A DNA stretch of 64,000 nucleotides from Stomorhina lunata (GCA_933228675.1 OW121742.1:33956718-34020717), one strand, 5' to 3'. Shown: positions 37,446 to 50,860, numbered from the stretch's first letter. Translations and numbers: made by a program. Notes: a model not told the origin generated them from the letters alone.

Positions 37446-37975
37446 ACATCAACAAAATTTTTATTTAATCCAAACAAATCTTATAAATTAAACAAAAAAA
37501 TGTATGTAATTTGTCTGGGCCTCGGTAATATTTACATCGCCTATAAATACTTAAGTGTAATGTCTTTTCTACACCATCAAGTGTCAAATATTTTCAACAT
37601 AAAAATATGTCATTCTAAGCTACTTTAAGACATTATGATAAACAATACATGAATGTATCTTATTTATTTGTAATTTTTTACATGTACAAACATTTTTTGT
37701 TTGCTATTGGATTATGCCTAAAAATAACCCAAAATTGTTCCCCTACGAAAAAAAAAGAACAAAACATAAAAATTAAACCACACACTAACATAAGGATTAT
37801 GTACACAAAATATATATATTTTTTTTGAGTAAAAACTAACAAGTACCTCTAGCAAACATACTGGCATATGGGTAAGTCCATGAGGACATGGGGAAAACAA
37901 AAAATTTAACAAAAAAGTAAAAGCCTGCCGAGTATTCTCTTCAACTTTTTGTTAGAGAAAATCCTCCGAAAGGCT
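37446..37975. other. AT-rich sequence, no gene seen
   Basis: Short frames on both strands are unsupported. No repeat recognised. Confidence 0.45.
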
Positions 37976-40010
37976 GCAGTTTTTTCAAAAATTTACTTTT
38001 TATAGTAAAATTTTCAAAAATTTACTTCTTATAGTAAATTTTTCAACAATTTACTTTTTATAGTAAATTTTTCAACAATTTTCTTTTTAAAGTAAATTTG
38101 TCAAAAATGTACTTTTTATAGTAAATTTTTCAAAAATTTACTTTTTATAGTAAATTTTTCAAAAATTTACTTTTTATAGTAAATTTTTCAAAAATTTACT
38201 TTTTATAGTAAATTTTTTAAAAAATTACTTTTTATAGTAAATTTTTTAAAAAATTACTTTTTATAGTAAATTTTTCAAAAATTTACTTTTTGTAGTAAAT
38301 TTTTCAAAAATTTAATTTTTTTATAGTAAATTTTTCAAAAATTTACTTTTTTTATAGTAAATTTTTCAAAAATTTACTTTTTTTATAGTAAATTTTTCAA
38401 AAATTTACTTTTTTTATAGTAAATTTTTCAAAAATTTACTTTTTTTATAGTAAATTTTTCAAAAATTTACTTTTTTTAAGTAAATTTTTCAAAAATTTAC
38501 TTTTTTTATAGTAAATTTTTCAAAAATTTACTTTTTTTATAGTAAATTTTTCAAAAATTTACTTTTTTTATAGTAAATTTTTCAAAAATTTACTTTTTTT
38601 ATAGTAAATTTTTCAAAAATTTACTTTTTTTATAGTAAATTTTTCAAAAATTTACTTTTTTTATAGTAAATTTTTCAAAAATTTACTTTTTTTATAGTAA
38701 ATTTTTCAAAAATTTACTTTTTTTATAGTAAATTTTTCAAAAATTTACTTTTTTTATAGTAAATTTTTCAAAAATTTACTTTTTTTATAGTAAATTTTTC
38801 AAAAATTTACTTTTTTTATAGTAAATTTTTCAAAAATTTACTTTTTTTATAGTAAATTTTTCAAAAATTTACTTTTTTTATAGTAAATTTTTCAAAAATT
38901 TACTTCTTTTATAGTAAATTTTTCAAAAATTTACTTTTTTTTCAAAAATTTACTTTTTTTATAGTAAATTTTTCAAAAATTTACTTTTTTTATAGTAATT
39001 TTTTCAAAAATTTACTTTTTTTACTTCTTATAGTAGATTTTTCAAAAATTTACTTTTTTTAGTAAATTTTTCAAAAATTTACTTTTTATAGTAAATTTAT
39101 CAAAAATTTACTTTTTATAGGAAATTTTTCAAAAATTTACTTTTTATAGTAAATTTTTCAAAAATTACTTTTTATAGTAAATTTTTCAAAAATTTACTTT
39201 TTATAGTAAATTTTTCAAAAATTTACTTTTTATAGTAAATTTTTCAAAAATTTACTTTTTATAGTAAATTTTTCAAAAATTTACTTTTTATAGTAAATTT
39301 TTCAAAAATTTACTTTTTATAGTAAATTTTTCAAAAATTTACTTTTTATAGTAAATTTTTCAAAAATTTACTTTTTATAGTAAATTTTTCAAAAATTTAC
39401 TTTTTATAGTAAATTTTTCAAAAATTTACTTTTTTTATAGTAAATTTTTCAAAAATTTACTTTTTTTATAGTAAATTTTTCAAAAATTTACTTTTTTTAT
39501 AGTAAATTTTTCAAAAATTTACTTTTTTTTATAGTAAATTTTTCAAAAATTTACTTTTTTTATAGTAAATTTTTCAAAAATTTACTTTTTTTATAGTAAA
39601 TTTTTCAAAAATTTACTTTTTTTATAGTAAATTTTTCAAAAATTTACTTTTTTTATAATAAATTTTTCAAAATTTTACTTTTTATAGTAAATTTTTCAAA
39701 AATTTACTTTTTATAGGAAATTTTTCAAAAATTTACTTTTTATGGAAAATTTTTCAAAAATTTACTTTTTATAGGAAATTTTTCAAAAATTTACTTTTTA
39801 TAAGAAATTGTTCAAAAATTTACTTTTTATAGGAAAATTTTTCAAAAATTTACTTTTTATAGTAAATTTTTCAAAAATTTACTTTTTATAGTAAATTATT
39901 CAAAAATTTGCGTTTTATAGTAAATTTTTCAAAAGTTTGCGTTTTATAGTAAATTTTTAAAAAATTTACTTTTTATAGCAAATTTTTAAAAAGTTGACTA
40001 TTTATAAGAA
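37976..40010 (-). repeat. 29/31-bp array TTTTTCAAAAATTTACTTTT
   Basis: About 68 units of AAATTTTTCAAAAATTTAC, a T run, then ATAGT. Two length classes occur in blocks. Five T after AC gives 29 bp (38100-38310, 39060-39420, 39670-39990). Seven T gives 31 bp (about 38330-39050 and 39430-39660). The unit is the reverse-strand relative of the array at 41126-45255, with a 1.1-kb unique spacer between them. Confidence 0.95.
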
Positions 40011-41125
40011 ATTATGTACATATTTGAAAATTTACGTTGTTTGTTGTCAGCAAATTTTCACATGTCGTTGGTGACCCTTAAAGTTTTGTCTGATTCTTCA
40101 TGGACTTACCCATATGTTGTATTACATACGAGTGAGTTCAACGAGGGTTTTATTATTCAGATGCTTCTTTCTTCTCAGCTAAAGTTGTTGCTGTTTGATG
40201 GTTTTGGTGTAAAGTACACATGAAAATTTACATTGCTATAGCGGGTACATGTAAGCATGTCTGTCTCTGTATATGAAAAATTTTACATTCATGTAAAACA
40301 CCTTGTCCGCTTATGCAGTTTTACTGCATGTGGTCGTTTTGTTTAAAGTGTTGGGTATTTCTAGGCAATTTAGGGGATACCCCAAAATTAGAGATTTTGA
40401 ATGATAATTTTTTTTTTAAATTTTCTTAGGTTTTTGAAATATTTGAGAAAAATTTAACAAAATTAATATTACACAAATTTATGTCATAATGGGAATACCC
40501 TAAATGTTTTACATTTTTAGAGACCCGGTACTTTGTAATATGACAAACTTGTCGTATTGCATTTAGTTGTAGTTCTGTGTTTGTTTAATATTTTTATATA
40601 TATTTTTTTTTTTTGTAATTTAACTACATATTTGTTTGTATTTATACCTACATGTGTTAAACGTGACATGTCCTAAATTATACAAAATTTTTTTTTTGTT
40701 TTTTTTTCACTTTTTTTCTTCTTAACTGCATTCGAAACGAACGAACGAACGAAACTCTGCCTTTTTGGGGGTCTGAAAAATGCATGAACATTTTTATTTT
40801 GTTCGAATTATTTCAACAGACGTCAGGCGAAAATATTTATTTGACATGGCGAGAAATTTTTATTGAACACCTCAAATTTCGTTATTATTTATGAGTTTTC
40901 AATTAGTGGTTATTTATGAGTGCAATTTGAAATATGTACGAGTTTATTATAGATAATTTTTGATTTGGATTTTTTATAAATAATTTGTGATTTATTCAAT
41001 TTGCAGGATTATTGATGCCTTAAATGAATATCGTAAATTTTCATTATTCGTTTGTAAAATTAACAAATTTTATTTGAATTAACATTAAAAGAGTTTCAAA
41101 TGTTTCAAAACAAGTTATTTCCCTG
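40011..41125. other. Unique spacer between opposed 29-bp arrays
   Basis: A short ACGA tetranucleotide run lies at about 40733-40755. A 69-codon frame at 40014-40223 has no recognised domain. No transposon ends were seen at the array borders. Confidence 0.5.
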
Positions 41126-44100
41126 TAAGTAGTAAATTTTCAAATAAAATAGTCAATTTTTCAAAAATTTTCTATAAACAGTCAATTTTTGAAAAAATTC
41201 CTAAAAATAGTCAATTTTTGAATAATTTTCTATAAATAGCCAATTTTTGATTAATATCCTATAAATAGTAAATTTTCGAAAAATTTCCTATAAATAGTCA
41301 ATTTTCGAAAAATTTCCTATAAAAAGTAAATTTTCGAAAAATTTCCTATAAATAGTCAATTTTTGAAAAAATTTCCTATAAATAGTCAATTTTCGAAAAA
41401 TTTCCTAAAAATAGTCAATTTTTTTGAAAAATTTCCTATAAGTAGTAAATTTTTGAAAAATTTCCTATGAATAGTAAATTTTTGAAAAATTTCCTATAAA
41501 TAGTAAATTTTCAAAAAATTTCCTATCAATACTCAATTTTTGAAAAATTTCCTACAAATAGTCAATTTTTGAAAAATTTCCTACAAATAGTCAATTTTTG
41601 AAAAATTTCCTATAAATAGTCAATTTTTGAAAAATTTCCTATAAATAGTCAATTTTTGAAAAATTTCCTAAAAATAGTCAATTTTTGAAAAATTTCCTAT
41701 AAATAGTCAATTTTTGAAAAATTTCCTATAAATAGTAAATTTTCGAAAAATTTCCTATAAATAGTCAATTTTCTAAAAATTTCCTATAAATAGCAAATTT
41801 TTGAAAAATTTCCTATAAATAGTACATTTTTGAAAAATTTCCTATAAGTAGTAAATTTTTTTAAAATTTCCTATAAAATAGTAAATTTTTGAAAAATTTC
41901 CTATAAATAGTCAATTTTTGAAAAATTTTCTATAAATAGTTTTTAAAAAATTTCCTATAAATAGTCAGTTTTTGAAAAATTTCCTATAAATAGTCATTTT
42001 TTGAAAAATTTCCTATAAATAGTCAATTTTTGAAAAATTTTCTATAAATAGTTTTTGAAAAATTTCCTATAAATAGTCAATTTTTGAAAAATTTCCTATA
42101 AATAGTAAATTTTTGAAAAATTTCCTATAAATAGTCAATTTTCAAAAAATTTCCTATAAATAGTCAATTTTCGAAAAATTTCCTATAAATAGTCAATTTT
42201 GGAAAAATTTCCTATAAATAGTCAATTTTTGAAAAATTTCCTAAAAATAGTAAATTTTTTAAAAATTTTCTATAAATAGTCAATTTTTAAAAAATTTTCT
42301 ATAAATAGTCAATTTTTAAAAAATTTTCTATAAATAGTAAATTTTCGAAAAATTTCCTTTAAATAGTCAATTTTCGAAAAATTTCCTATAAATAGTCAAT
42401 TTTCGAAAAATTTCCTATAAATAGTCAATTTTTGAAAAATTTCCTATAAATAGTCAATTTTTGAAAAATTTTCTATAAGTAGTCAATTTTTGAAAAATTT
42501 TCTATAAATAGTCAATTTTTGAAAAATTTCCTGTAAATAGTCAATTTTTGAAAAATTTCCTATAAAAAGTAAATTTTTCGAACATTTCCTATAAATATTT
42601 AATTTTCGAAAAATTTGTTATAAATTGTCAATTTTTGAAAAATTTCCGATAAATAGTCAATTTTTGAAAAATTTCCGATAAATAGTCAATTTTTGAAAAA
42701 TATCCTATAAATAGTCAATTTTCGAAAAATTTCCTATAAATAGTCAATTTTCGAAAAATTTCCTATAAATAGTCAATTTTGGAAAAATTTCCTATAAATA
42801 GTCAATTTTTGAAAAATTTCCCGTAAATAGTCAATTTTTGAAAAATTTCCTATAAAAAGTAAATTTTTCAAACATTTCCTATAAATATTTAATTTTCGAA
42901 AAATTTGTTATAAATTGTCAATTTTTGAAAAATTTCCTATAAATAGTCAATTTTCGAAAAATTTCCTATAAAAAGTAAATTTTCGAAAAATTTCCTATAA
43001 ATAGTCAATTTTTGAAAAAATTTCCTATAAATAGTCAATTTTCGAAAAATTTCCTAAAAATAGTCAATTTTTTTGAAAAATTTCCTATAAGTAGTAAATT
43101 TTTGAAAAATTTCCTATGAATAGTAAATTTTTGAAAAATTTCCTATAAATAGTAAATTTTCAAAAAATTTCCTATCAATACTCAATTTTTGAAAAATTTC
43201 CTACAAATAGTCAATTTTTGAAAAATTTCCTACAAATAGTCAATTTTTGAAAAATTTCCTATAAATAGTCAATTTTTGAAAAATTTCCTATAAATAGTCA
43301 ATTTTTGAAAAATTTCCTAAAAATAGTCAATTTTTGAAAAATTTCCTATAAATAGTCAATTTTTGAAAAATTTCCTATAAATAGTAAATTTTCGAAAAAT
43401 TTCCTATAAATAGTCAATTTTCTAAAAATTTCCTATAAATAGCAAATTTTTGAAAAATTTCCTATAAATAGTACATTTTTGAAAAATTTCCTATAAGTAG
43501 TAAATTTTTTTAAAATTTCCTATAAAATAGTAAATTTTTGAAAAATTTCCTATAAATAGTCAATTTTTGAAAAATTTTCTATAAATAGTTTTTAAAAAAT
43601 TTCCTATAAATAGTCAGTTTTTGAAAAATTTCCTATAAATAGTCATTTTTTGAAAAATTTCCTATAAATAGTCAATTTTTGAAAAATTTTCTATAAATAG
43701 TTTTTGAAAAATTTCCTATAAATAGTCAATTTTTGAAAAATTTCCTATAAATAGTAAATTTTTGAAAAATTTCCTATAAATAGTCAATTTTCAAAAAATT
43801 TCCTATAAATAGTCAATTTTCGAAAAATTTCCTATAAATAGTCAATTTTGGAAAAATTTCCTATAAATAGTCAATTTTTGAAAAATTTCCTAAAAATAGT
43901 AAATTTTTTAAAAATTTTCTATAAATAGTCAATTTTTAAAAAATTTTCTATAAATAGTCAATTTTTAAAAAATTTTCTATAAATAGTAAATTTTCGAAAA
44001 ATTTCCTTTAAATAGTCAATTTTCGAAAAATTTCCTATAAATAGTCAATTTTCGAAAAATTTCCTATAAATAGTCAATTTTTGAAAAATTTCCTATAAAT

Positions 44101-45255
44101 AGTCAATTTTTGAAAAATTTTCTATAAGTAGTCAATTTTTGAAAAATTTTCTATAAATAGTCAATTTTTGAAAAATTTCCTGTAAATAGTCAATTTTTGA
44201 AAAATTTCCTATAAAAAGTAAATTTTTCGAACATTTCCTATAAATATTTAATTTTCGAAAAATTTGTTATAAATTGTCAATTTTTGAAAAATTTCCGATA
44301 AATAGTCAATTTTTGAAAAATTTCCGATAAATAGTCAATTTTTGAAAAATATCCTATAAATAGTCAATTTTCGAAAAATTTCCTATAAATAGTCAATTTT
44401 CGAAAAATTTCCTATAAATAGTCAATTTTGGAAAAATTTCCTATAAATAGTCAATTTTTGAAAAATTTCCCGTAAATAGTCAATTTTTGAAAAATTTCCT
44501 ATAAAAAGTAAATTTTTCAAACATTTCCTATAAATATTTAATTTTCGAAAAATTTGTTATAAATTGTCAATTTTTGAAAAATTTCCTATAAATAGTCAAT
44601 TTTCGAAAAATTTCCTATAAATAATAAATTTTTGAAAAATTTCCTATAAATAGTCAATTTTCGAAAAATTTCCTATAAATAGTCAATTTTTGAAAAATTT
44701 TCTATAAGTAGTCAATTTTTGAAAAATTTCGTGTAAATAGTCAGTTTTTAAAAAATTTCATATAAAAAGTAAATTTTTCAAACATTTCCTATAAATATTT
44801 AATTTTCGAAAAATTTCCTATAAATAGTCTATTTTCGAAAAATTTCCTATAAATAGTCAATTTTCGAAAAATTTCCTATTAATAGTCAATTTTCGAAAAA
44901 TTTCCTATAAATAGTCAATTTTCGAAAAATTTCCTATAAATAGTCAATTTTGGAAAAATTTCCTTTAAATAGTCAATTTTCGAAAAGTTTCCTATAAATA
45001 GTCAATTTTCGAAAAATTTCCTATAAATAGTCTATTTTCGAAAAATTTCCTATAAATAGTCAATTTTCGAAAAATTTCCTTTAAATTGTAAATTTTCGAA
45101 AAATTTCCTATAAATAGTAAATTTTCGAAAAATTTCCTATAAATAGTAAATTTTTGAAAAATTCTCTTAAAATAGTAACTTTTCGAAAAATTTCCTATAA
45201 ATATTAAATTTTCAAAAAATTTCCTATTAAAAGTCAATATTCGAAAAATATCTAA
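41126..45255 (+). repeat. 29-bp array TTTCCTATAAATAGTCAATT
   Basis: About 140 units of TTTCCTATAAATAGTCAA plus TTTT, C/T/G, GAAAAA. The period is 29 bp in regular stretches. Variants (AGTAAA, TTTCGAAA, GTTATAAATTGTC, GAACATTTCC) serve as landmarks for larger duplications. The array is oriented opposite to 37976-40010 and in the same sense as 56316-59150. Confidence 0.96.
41290..44590 (+). repeat. Tandem duplication of 1649 bp inside the 29-bp array
   Basis: Landmarks recur at a constant offset of 1649: AAAAAGTAAA at 41321 and 42970, ATAGTCAATTTTTTTG at 41411 and 43060, the shortened unit TAGTTTTTAAAA at 41937 and 43586, and AAATTTTTCAAACATTTCC near 42860 and 44509. The copies look practically identical. 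Within each copy an AAATTTGTTATAAATTG unit recurs after 290 bases (42611 and 42901), which is ten units. Hence three nested levels: 29, 290 and 1649. Confidence 0.93.
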
Positions 45256-46115
45256 ATTATCTTCATGGCGACATTTGATATAACTTGTTCAAGTCTAAGA
45301 TATTTATTACCATTTTACATATTTCGAATTTTCACTATCTTTACAATAAATATTTATATTTCATGCTAATAAATAACTATTTTATTGTTTTATTCTCATA
45401 TTCTCCTACTACTTCTGTTTATTTAGAAGTTTAGTTTAGTTTTAGTTTTATGACTTGATTTAACTATAAAATTTTCCCATTTAAATATTTATGAACTGCT
45501 GCTGCTGCTGCTTTGCTCTGTTTGAAATGTATGAATGACTGAATGACTAAATGAATGAATGAAACAATTTTAAACTTGTGTTTGGCTCAAAATTTCATTT
45601 AAGTTTTACACTTTTTCATTTTAATTTACTCGACATGCAAAATACAATTACAATCGAGTCGAGCCATAGAGTATATAAAATATAACAAAAAGTTTCAGTT
45701 TGTTACTGAATTGAAATGAAATGAAATACGTGACAATTATTATTTATTTAGTTTCTTTTTTTCGATTGTTATACTTTTGTGTACTATTTTTTTTTTGTTG
45801 CTAAAGGAAGCTCTAAAAAAATATCATACCCTTTTTCGTGTAGGGGGATGTAAAGTACTATATTTACATACCTATATCCGTTTACAATGATTTTTTTACC
45901 CGCCATCTATATGTTAACATAAACAAGCAAACAATGGCTTTTTAACCCATTGTTATTTCATTTGTAGTTCCAACAATATTTTTTTCGGACCCCATGTCCT
46001 GAGTATTTTCTGGATCCTTATAGAAGTTTAGTTTTAAATTTATCAATATCCCCTTAAGTTTCTAGAAGCCCCAGAAAATTCACCGGAATTTTTAAATTAG
46101 ATAAATCGTTTAATT
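45256..46115. other. AT-rich sequence, no gene seen
   Basis: CTG x5-6 at about 45496-45512 and an ATGA-type run at about 45533-45562. No coding frame or RNA recognised. Confidence 0.5.
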
Positions 46116-46887
46116 AGTTTGGCGTTTATCGCCAAAAGTATTCTAAAAATATTTTCTAGATTATCATTGACAGAAAAAGTCGGTTATATAGTATCCGAGA
46201 TATAAACAAATTCGTTTTCATGTCAGAAACAAGTTTTTGTTTTACTACTGGTAAATCGATATGGAGAAAGTAATTTGGGTTTTAAAGAAAAAACTTTTCT
46301 AAATTTTCTTCGTCAAAAAAAGTCGGTTAAATAGTGGCTGAGATATAGACAAATGACCCTGAACTGATATCAATCATAAATGTTTATTTTTTACTGCTGT
46401 CTAATTAATATGGAAGAAGGTAAATTGACTCTTCAATATTTAAAGGAGAAGTCTTCTAGATTACCTTTGTCGAATAAAAGTCGGTTAAATAGTAGCCGAG
46501 TTATGGACAAAGTAACCCGAAATGTTTTCAATCATAGACAGAATTTGGTTGAACTGATGGCTAATGATATTGAAGAAGGTTTCTTATTAATTGAACTGAA
46601 GGACTTTTTTAGATTATCTTTGTAAAAAAACTCGGTTAAATAGTGGCCAAGATATGGACAAATTAACCTGAAATGTTTTCAATCATAGACAGGATTTTGT
46701 TTTACTACTGACAAATTGATATGGAAGAAGGTAAACTGCTTCTAAGGTATTGAACGAAAGGACTTTTCTAGATTATCTTTGTCAAAAAAAAAACTCGGTT
46801 AAATAGTGAACGAGATATGGACAAATCAACCCGAAATGTTTTCAATCATAGACGGGATTTTGTTTTACTACTGACAAATTGTTATGG
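46116..46887 (+). repeat. About 155-bp diverged tandem repeat, five copies
   Basis: The landmark TCGGTTAAATAGTGGCCGAG (with variants) begins near 46169, 46322, 46480, 46631 and 46799, spacing 151-168. Copies also share GATATGGACAAA, TGTTTTCAATCATAGAC, TTTTACTACTG and GATTATCTTTGTC. A further partial copy continues at 47412-47500 beyond a Helitron-like insertion. No function recognised. Confidence 0.88.
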
Positions 46888-47411
46888 AACAAGTAAGAGT
46901 GTTACATTCGGATGTTCCGAATCTTATATACTCAACATCAAATTGTGTTAAATTTAGGAACATATCTCACACATCTAAAAGGGTGCAGCCAATTCAAAAT
47001 GTGGACCAAATTCGATCAAATTTGTTACTCTAGTTGGTATAGACTGTGGACTAAATACGGAGCTCTTACTAAATGTAGCTGTTATAATTTGTCATTTATT
47101 AGCAAATGAGCGATTAGCCTATTCGAGGTTATACGGCGACTATGATTAAATGTAAACCGATTTTGCCCAATAAAGAATATCTTTGCTTAGTTTCAGCGAC
47201 CTAGCTTCATTCGTTATGGCGTTATCGTGCTTTCAACAGACAGAGAGACAGACAGACGAACGGACGGACAGACGAACGGACATACGGACGGACAGTCAGA
47301 TGGATGCCGCTTAATCGTCTTAGAATTTGGTTTTTGACCCAAAATTAAGGAAATTACAAACGGAATGACAATCTCAATATACTCCCCATTTCTTTTTGAT
47401 GGTGGGTATAA
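46888..47411 (+). mobile_element. Helitron/Helentron (DINE)-like insertion, about 524 bp
   Basis: It starts AACAAGTAAGAG and soon has the small palindrome ATTCGG / CCGAAT with CTTATATAC. It contains an internal ACAGACGAACGGACGG-type microsatellite (about 47240-47296) and ends near GGTGGGTATAAAA. This is the layout of DINE-1/Helentron-type non-autonomous elements in flies. It has no target-site duplication, as expected. It interrupts the 155-bp repeats between a GATATGG-type end and TAGGTATTGAAC. It has no coding capacity: the 65-codon frame inside is ignored. The family call rests on structure recalled, not on a search. Confidence 0.65.
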
Positions 47412-47500
47412 AAAGGGAAATTTCCTTATAGGTATTGAACGGAATGACCTTTATAGATTATCTTTGTCGAAAAAAAGTAGGTTAAGTTGTGACCAAAAAA
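47412..47500 (+). repeat. Partial 155-bp repeat beyond the insertion
   Basis: TAGGTATTGAACGGAATGAC and GATTATCTTTGTCGAAAAAA continue the repeat interrupted at 46887, which supports the insertion reading. Confidence 0.75.
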
Positions 47501-47903
47501 TTGGCGATTGTTTTTTTTTGTCACAAATATTTGTTTCTTAAAATTTCAAGAATTTTCTTTAAATATTGTCCCACAACTAACCATCACTGATAAATCGCGT
47601 GCTCAGTTAACAAAATATTTACAAGCCGATAAAATGTATAAAAAATTCTGACATTTTTTCGTCGTTGCTATTTATTTCGCCCTTTCGATTGTTTGGTTCA
47701 ATGGGTGTCTGGTCTGGGCTGATGTTCGTTGGTTGGTTGGTTTGTGGTGGTGGTTGTTGGCGATTAACAATTGACGGTTTGTATTTATTTGTTGCATGCT
47801 TGATTGATTTCAATAGTTATGAACTTTATAATTATGAAAAAAGTAATAAAAAATTTACACAAATACTTTACAAATATGTACTTAAAAATGAATACCATCA
47901 GAC
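47501..47903. other. Unique sequence, no gene seen
   Basis: Opposing frames of 64 and 93 codons overlap at 47619-47946. Neither has a recognisable domain, and the longer one crosses a transposon end. Confidence 0.45.
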
Positions 47904-47964
47904 AACCCAGCGAACATTGGTAATCATTTGTTTGAAACTTATTTGAAATTGAACAATTAAACCA

Positions 47965-48175
47965 CCAGAAGCCGAAGAATTTTTGTAATTTTCGTAAATA
48001 GCAAGATAATTAATAAAACTCGTAAAAAGGAGTATTAGCATCATTCAGTTGGAATTTGGATGTTAATAGATTCGGTTGGTACCGCTTTGTTATAGAAAAT
48101 ACTAAAGCAAAATAGCCAAGAAACAAATAAAAATCCAGAGAACAAAAAATCGAGAGAACAAAGAAATATAATCTC
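47965..48175 (-). repeat. Dispersed tail repeat, copy 1
   Basis: On the reverse strand it reads ATTTCTTTGTTCTCTCGA, GTATTTTCTATAACAAAGCGG, TTAACATCCAAATTCCAA and ATTTACGAAAATTACAAAAA, then CTGGTGGT. The same ordered segments occur forward at 63301-63545. Both copies directly follow, on their strand, a CTATAG array. Confidence 0.85.
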
Positions 48176-48249
48176 AAACATTGTTGCCACGACACTATTA
48201 TTTTTGTAAACATTGGGAATATTTTTCAAAACAGAAATGAATTCTAATA

Positions 48250-50860
48250 TTAAACAAATTTTCATAAAAAACATTTTTTATAGAAAAAACAATTTTTTTG
48301 TAAAGAAAAATTTTCGATCAAAATATTTTTCTATAGAAATATTTTTTATAAAAAAAATTTTTATAGAAACATTTTTGATAACAAAAATTTTTTATAGAAA
48401 AATTTTTGATAACAAATTTTCTATAGAAAAATTTTTGTTAAAAAAATTTTCTATAAAAAAATTTTTATAAAAAATTTCTATAGAAAGATTTTTGATAAAA
48501 ACTTTTAAAAATTTTTCTATAGAACAATTCTTGATATGCAAATTTTTGATAAAAATTAATTTATGTACAAAAATTTTTGATAAAAAAATTTTCTATAGAA
48601 AAATTTTTGGTAAAATAATTTTCTATAGAAAAATTTTTGATAAATAATTTTCTATAGAAAATTTTATGTTAAACAAATTTTTTATAGAAAAAATTGTTGG
48701 TAAAAAGTTTTCTATTGAAGTTTTAAAAAAAGATTTTCTATAGAAAAATTCTTGATAAAAAAATTTTCTGTAGAAAAATTTTTGATAAAAAATTTTCTAT
48801 AAAAAGATTTTTGATAAAAAAAAAATGTATTAAAAAAATTTCTATAGAAATAAGCAATAGATAAAGAATATTCAATAGACAAATTTTTATTAAAAAAATT
48901 TTCTATAGAAAGATTTTTGATAAAAAATATTCTGTAGAAACATTTTTGATAAAAAAAATTTTCTCTAGAAAAATTTTTGATAAAAATTTTTGTATAGAAA
49001 AATTTTTGATAAAAACTTTGGTATAGAAAATTTTTTGATAAAAAATTTTTTATTGAAAAATTTTTCATAAAAAATTTTCTATAGAAAAATTTTTGAAAAA
49101 AAATTTTATATAGAAAATTTTTTTATAAAAATTTTTCTATAGAAAAATTCTTGATAAAAAATTTTTTTATAGAAAAATTTTTGTTAAAAAAATGTTAATA
49201 CAAAAATTTTTGATAAAAAAAAAAATATTAAAGAAAATTTCTAATGAAAAAATTTTCTATCGACAAATTTTTTATTAAAATTTTTTTATAGAAAAATTTT
49301 AAGAAACAATATTTCTAAAAAAAAAAATTGTTGATAAAAAATTTTCTGTAGAAAAATTTTTGATAAAAAATTGTCTATAGAAACATTTTTGTTAAACAAT
49401 TTTCAATAAAAGTTTTCTACAGAAAAATTTTTGATAAAAAATTTTTTTTTTTAAAGAAAATTTCTACTGAAAAAATTTTCTATCGACAAATTTTTTATTA
49501 AAAATTTTTTATAGAAAAATTTAAAGAAACAATATTTCCAAAAAAAATTTGTGATAAATTTTTTGTAGAAAAATTTTTGATAAAAAATTTTCTATAGAAT
49601 TATTTTTGTTAAAAAATTTTCTATAAAAAATTTTCTACAGAAAAATTTTTGATAAAAAATTTTTTACAGAAAAATTTTTGATAAGAAATTTTCTATAGAA
49701 AAATTTTTGATAAAAAATTTTCTATAGAACATTTTTGATAAAAAATTTTCTATAGAAAATTTTTGATAAAAAATTTTCTATAGAAAATTTTTGATAAAAA
49801 AAGGTCTGTAGAAAAATTTTTCAAAAAAAAATTTTTTTTAGTAAAATTTTTGATGCAAAATATGTTTATACAAAATTTCTATATACAATTTTTGATAAAA
49901 CATTTTCTATAGAAAAATTGTTGTTAAAAATTTTTTGATAAAACATTTTCAATAGAAAAATTTTTGTTAAAAAATTTTTGATAAAAACTTTTCTATAGAA
50001 AAATTTTTGATAAAAAATGTTCTATAGAAAAAATCTTGATAAAAAAATTTTCTATACAAAAATGTTTGATAAGAAATTTTCTATTGAAAAATTGTTGATA
50101 AAGAATTTTCTATAGAAAAATTTTTGATTAACAATTTTCTATAGAAAAAATATTTGTAAAAAATTTTTTGTAGAAAAATGTTTCATAAAAAATTTTCCAT
50201 AGAAAAATTGTTGATAAAAAATTTTCTATAGAAAAATTTTTGATAAAAAAATTTTCTATAGAAAAATTTTTCTATAGAAAAATTTTTCTATAGAAAAATT
50301 ATTGATTAAAAAAATTTTTATTAAAAAAAAAAATTATAAAAAATTTTCTATAGAAAAATTTTTGATAAAAAATTTTCTATAGAAAAATTTTTGATAAAAA
50401 ATTTTTGATAAAAAATTTTCTAAAAATTTTTTTTATGTACAAAAATTTTTGATAAAAAAATTTCTGTAGAAAAATTTTTGGTAAAAAATTTTTGATAAAA
50501 AATTTTCTAAAAATTTTTTTTCTGTACAAAAATTTTTGATAAAAAAATTTCTGTAGAAAAATTTTTGATAAAAAATTTTCTATAAAAAAATTGTTGATAA
50601 AAAAATTTCTATAGAAAAATTTTTGATAAAAAAATTTCTGTAGAAAAATTGTTGTTAAAAAATTTTCTAAAAAAATTTTTGATAAAACTTTTTCTATAGA
50701 AAAATTTTTGATAAAAAAATTTTTTATAAAAAAATTTTCTATAGAAAAATTTTTTATAAAAAAAATTTTCTATAAAAAAATTTTTGATAAAAAAATTTCT
50801 TTAGACGAATTTTTGGTAAAAAATTTTCAATAGGAAATTTTTTTATAAAAATATTTAAGA
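48250..50860 (+). repeat. 29-bp GATAAAAAA/CTATAG array, degenerate
   Basis: The unit is TTTTTGATAAAAAATTTTC then TATAGAAAAA, 29 bp where regular. Substitutions and length changes are frequent. All units share one orientation. It fills most of the inverted-end element at 47904-50962. Lys/Phe/Ile-rich frames here (for example 48712-49068, reverse) are artefacts. Confidence 0.92.

Noticed and set aside
47665..47946. 93-codon frame with a hydrophobic, Gly-rich start
   Set aside because: It overlaps an opposite-strand frame, crosses the CCCAGCGAACA transposon end, and matches no family I recognise.
48712..49068. Reverse-strand 118-codon frame rich in Phe, Ile, Asn and Lys
   Set aside because: It is a readthrough of CTATAG satellite units. 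Similar false frames occur at 20500, 22363, 44992, 48213, 53811, 60779 and 61111.
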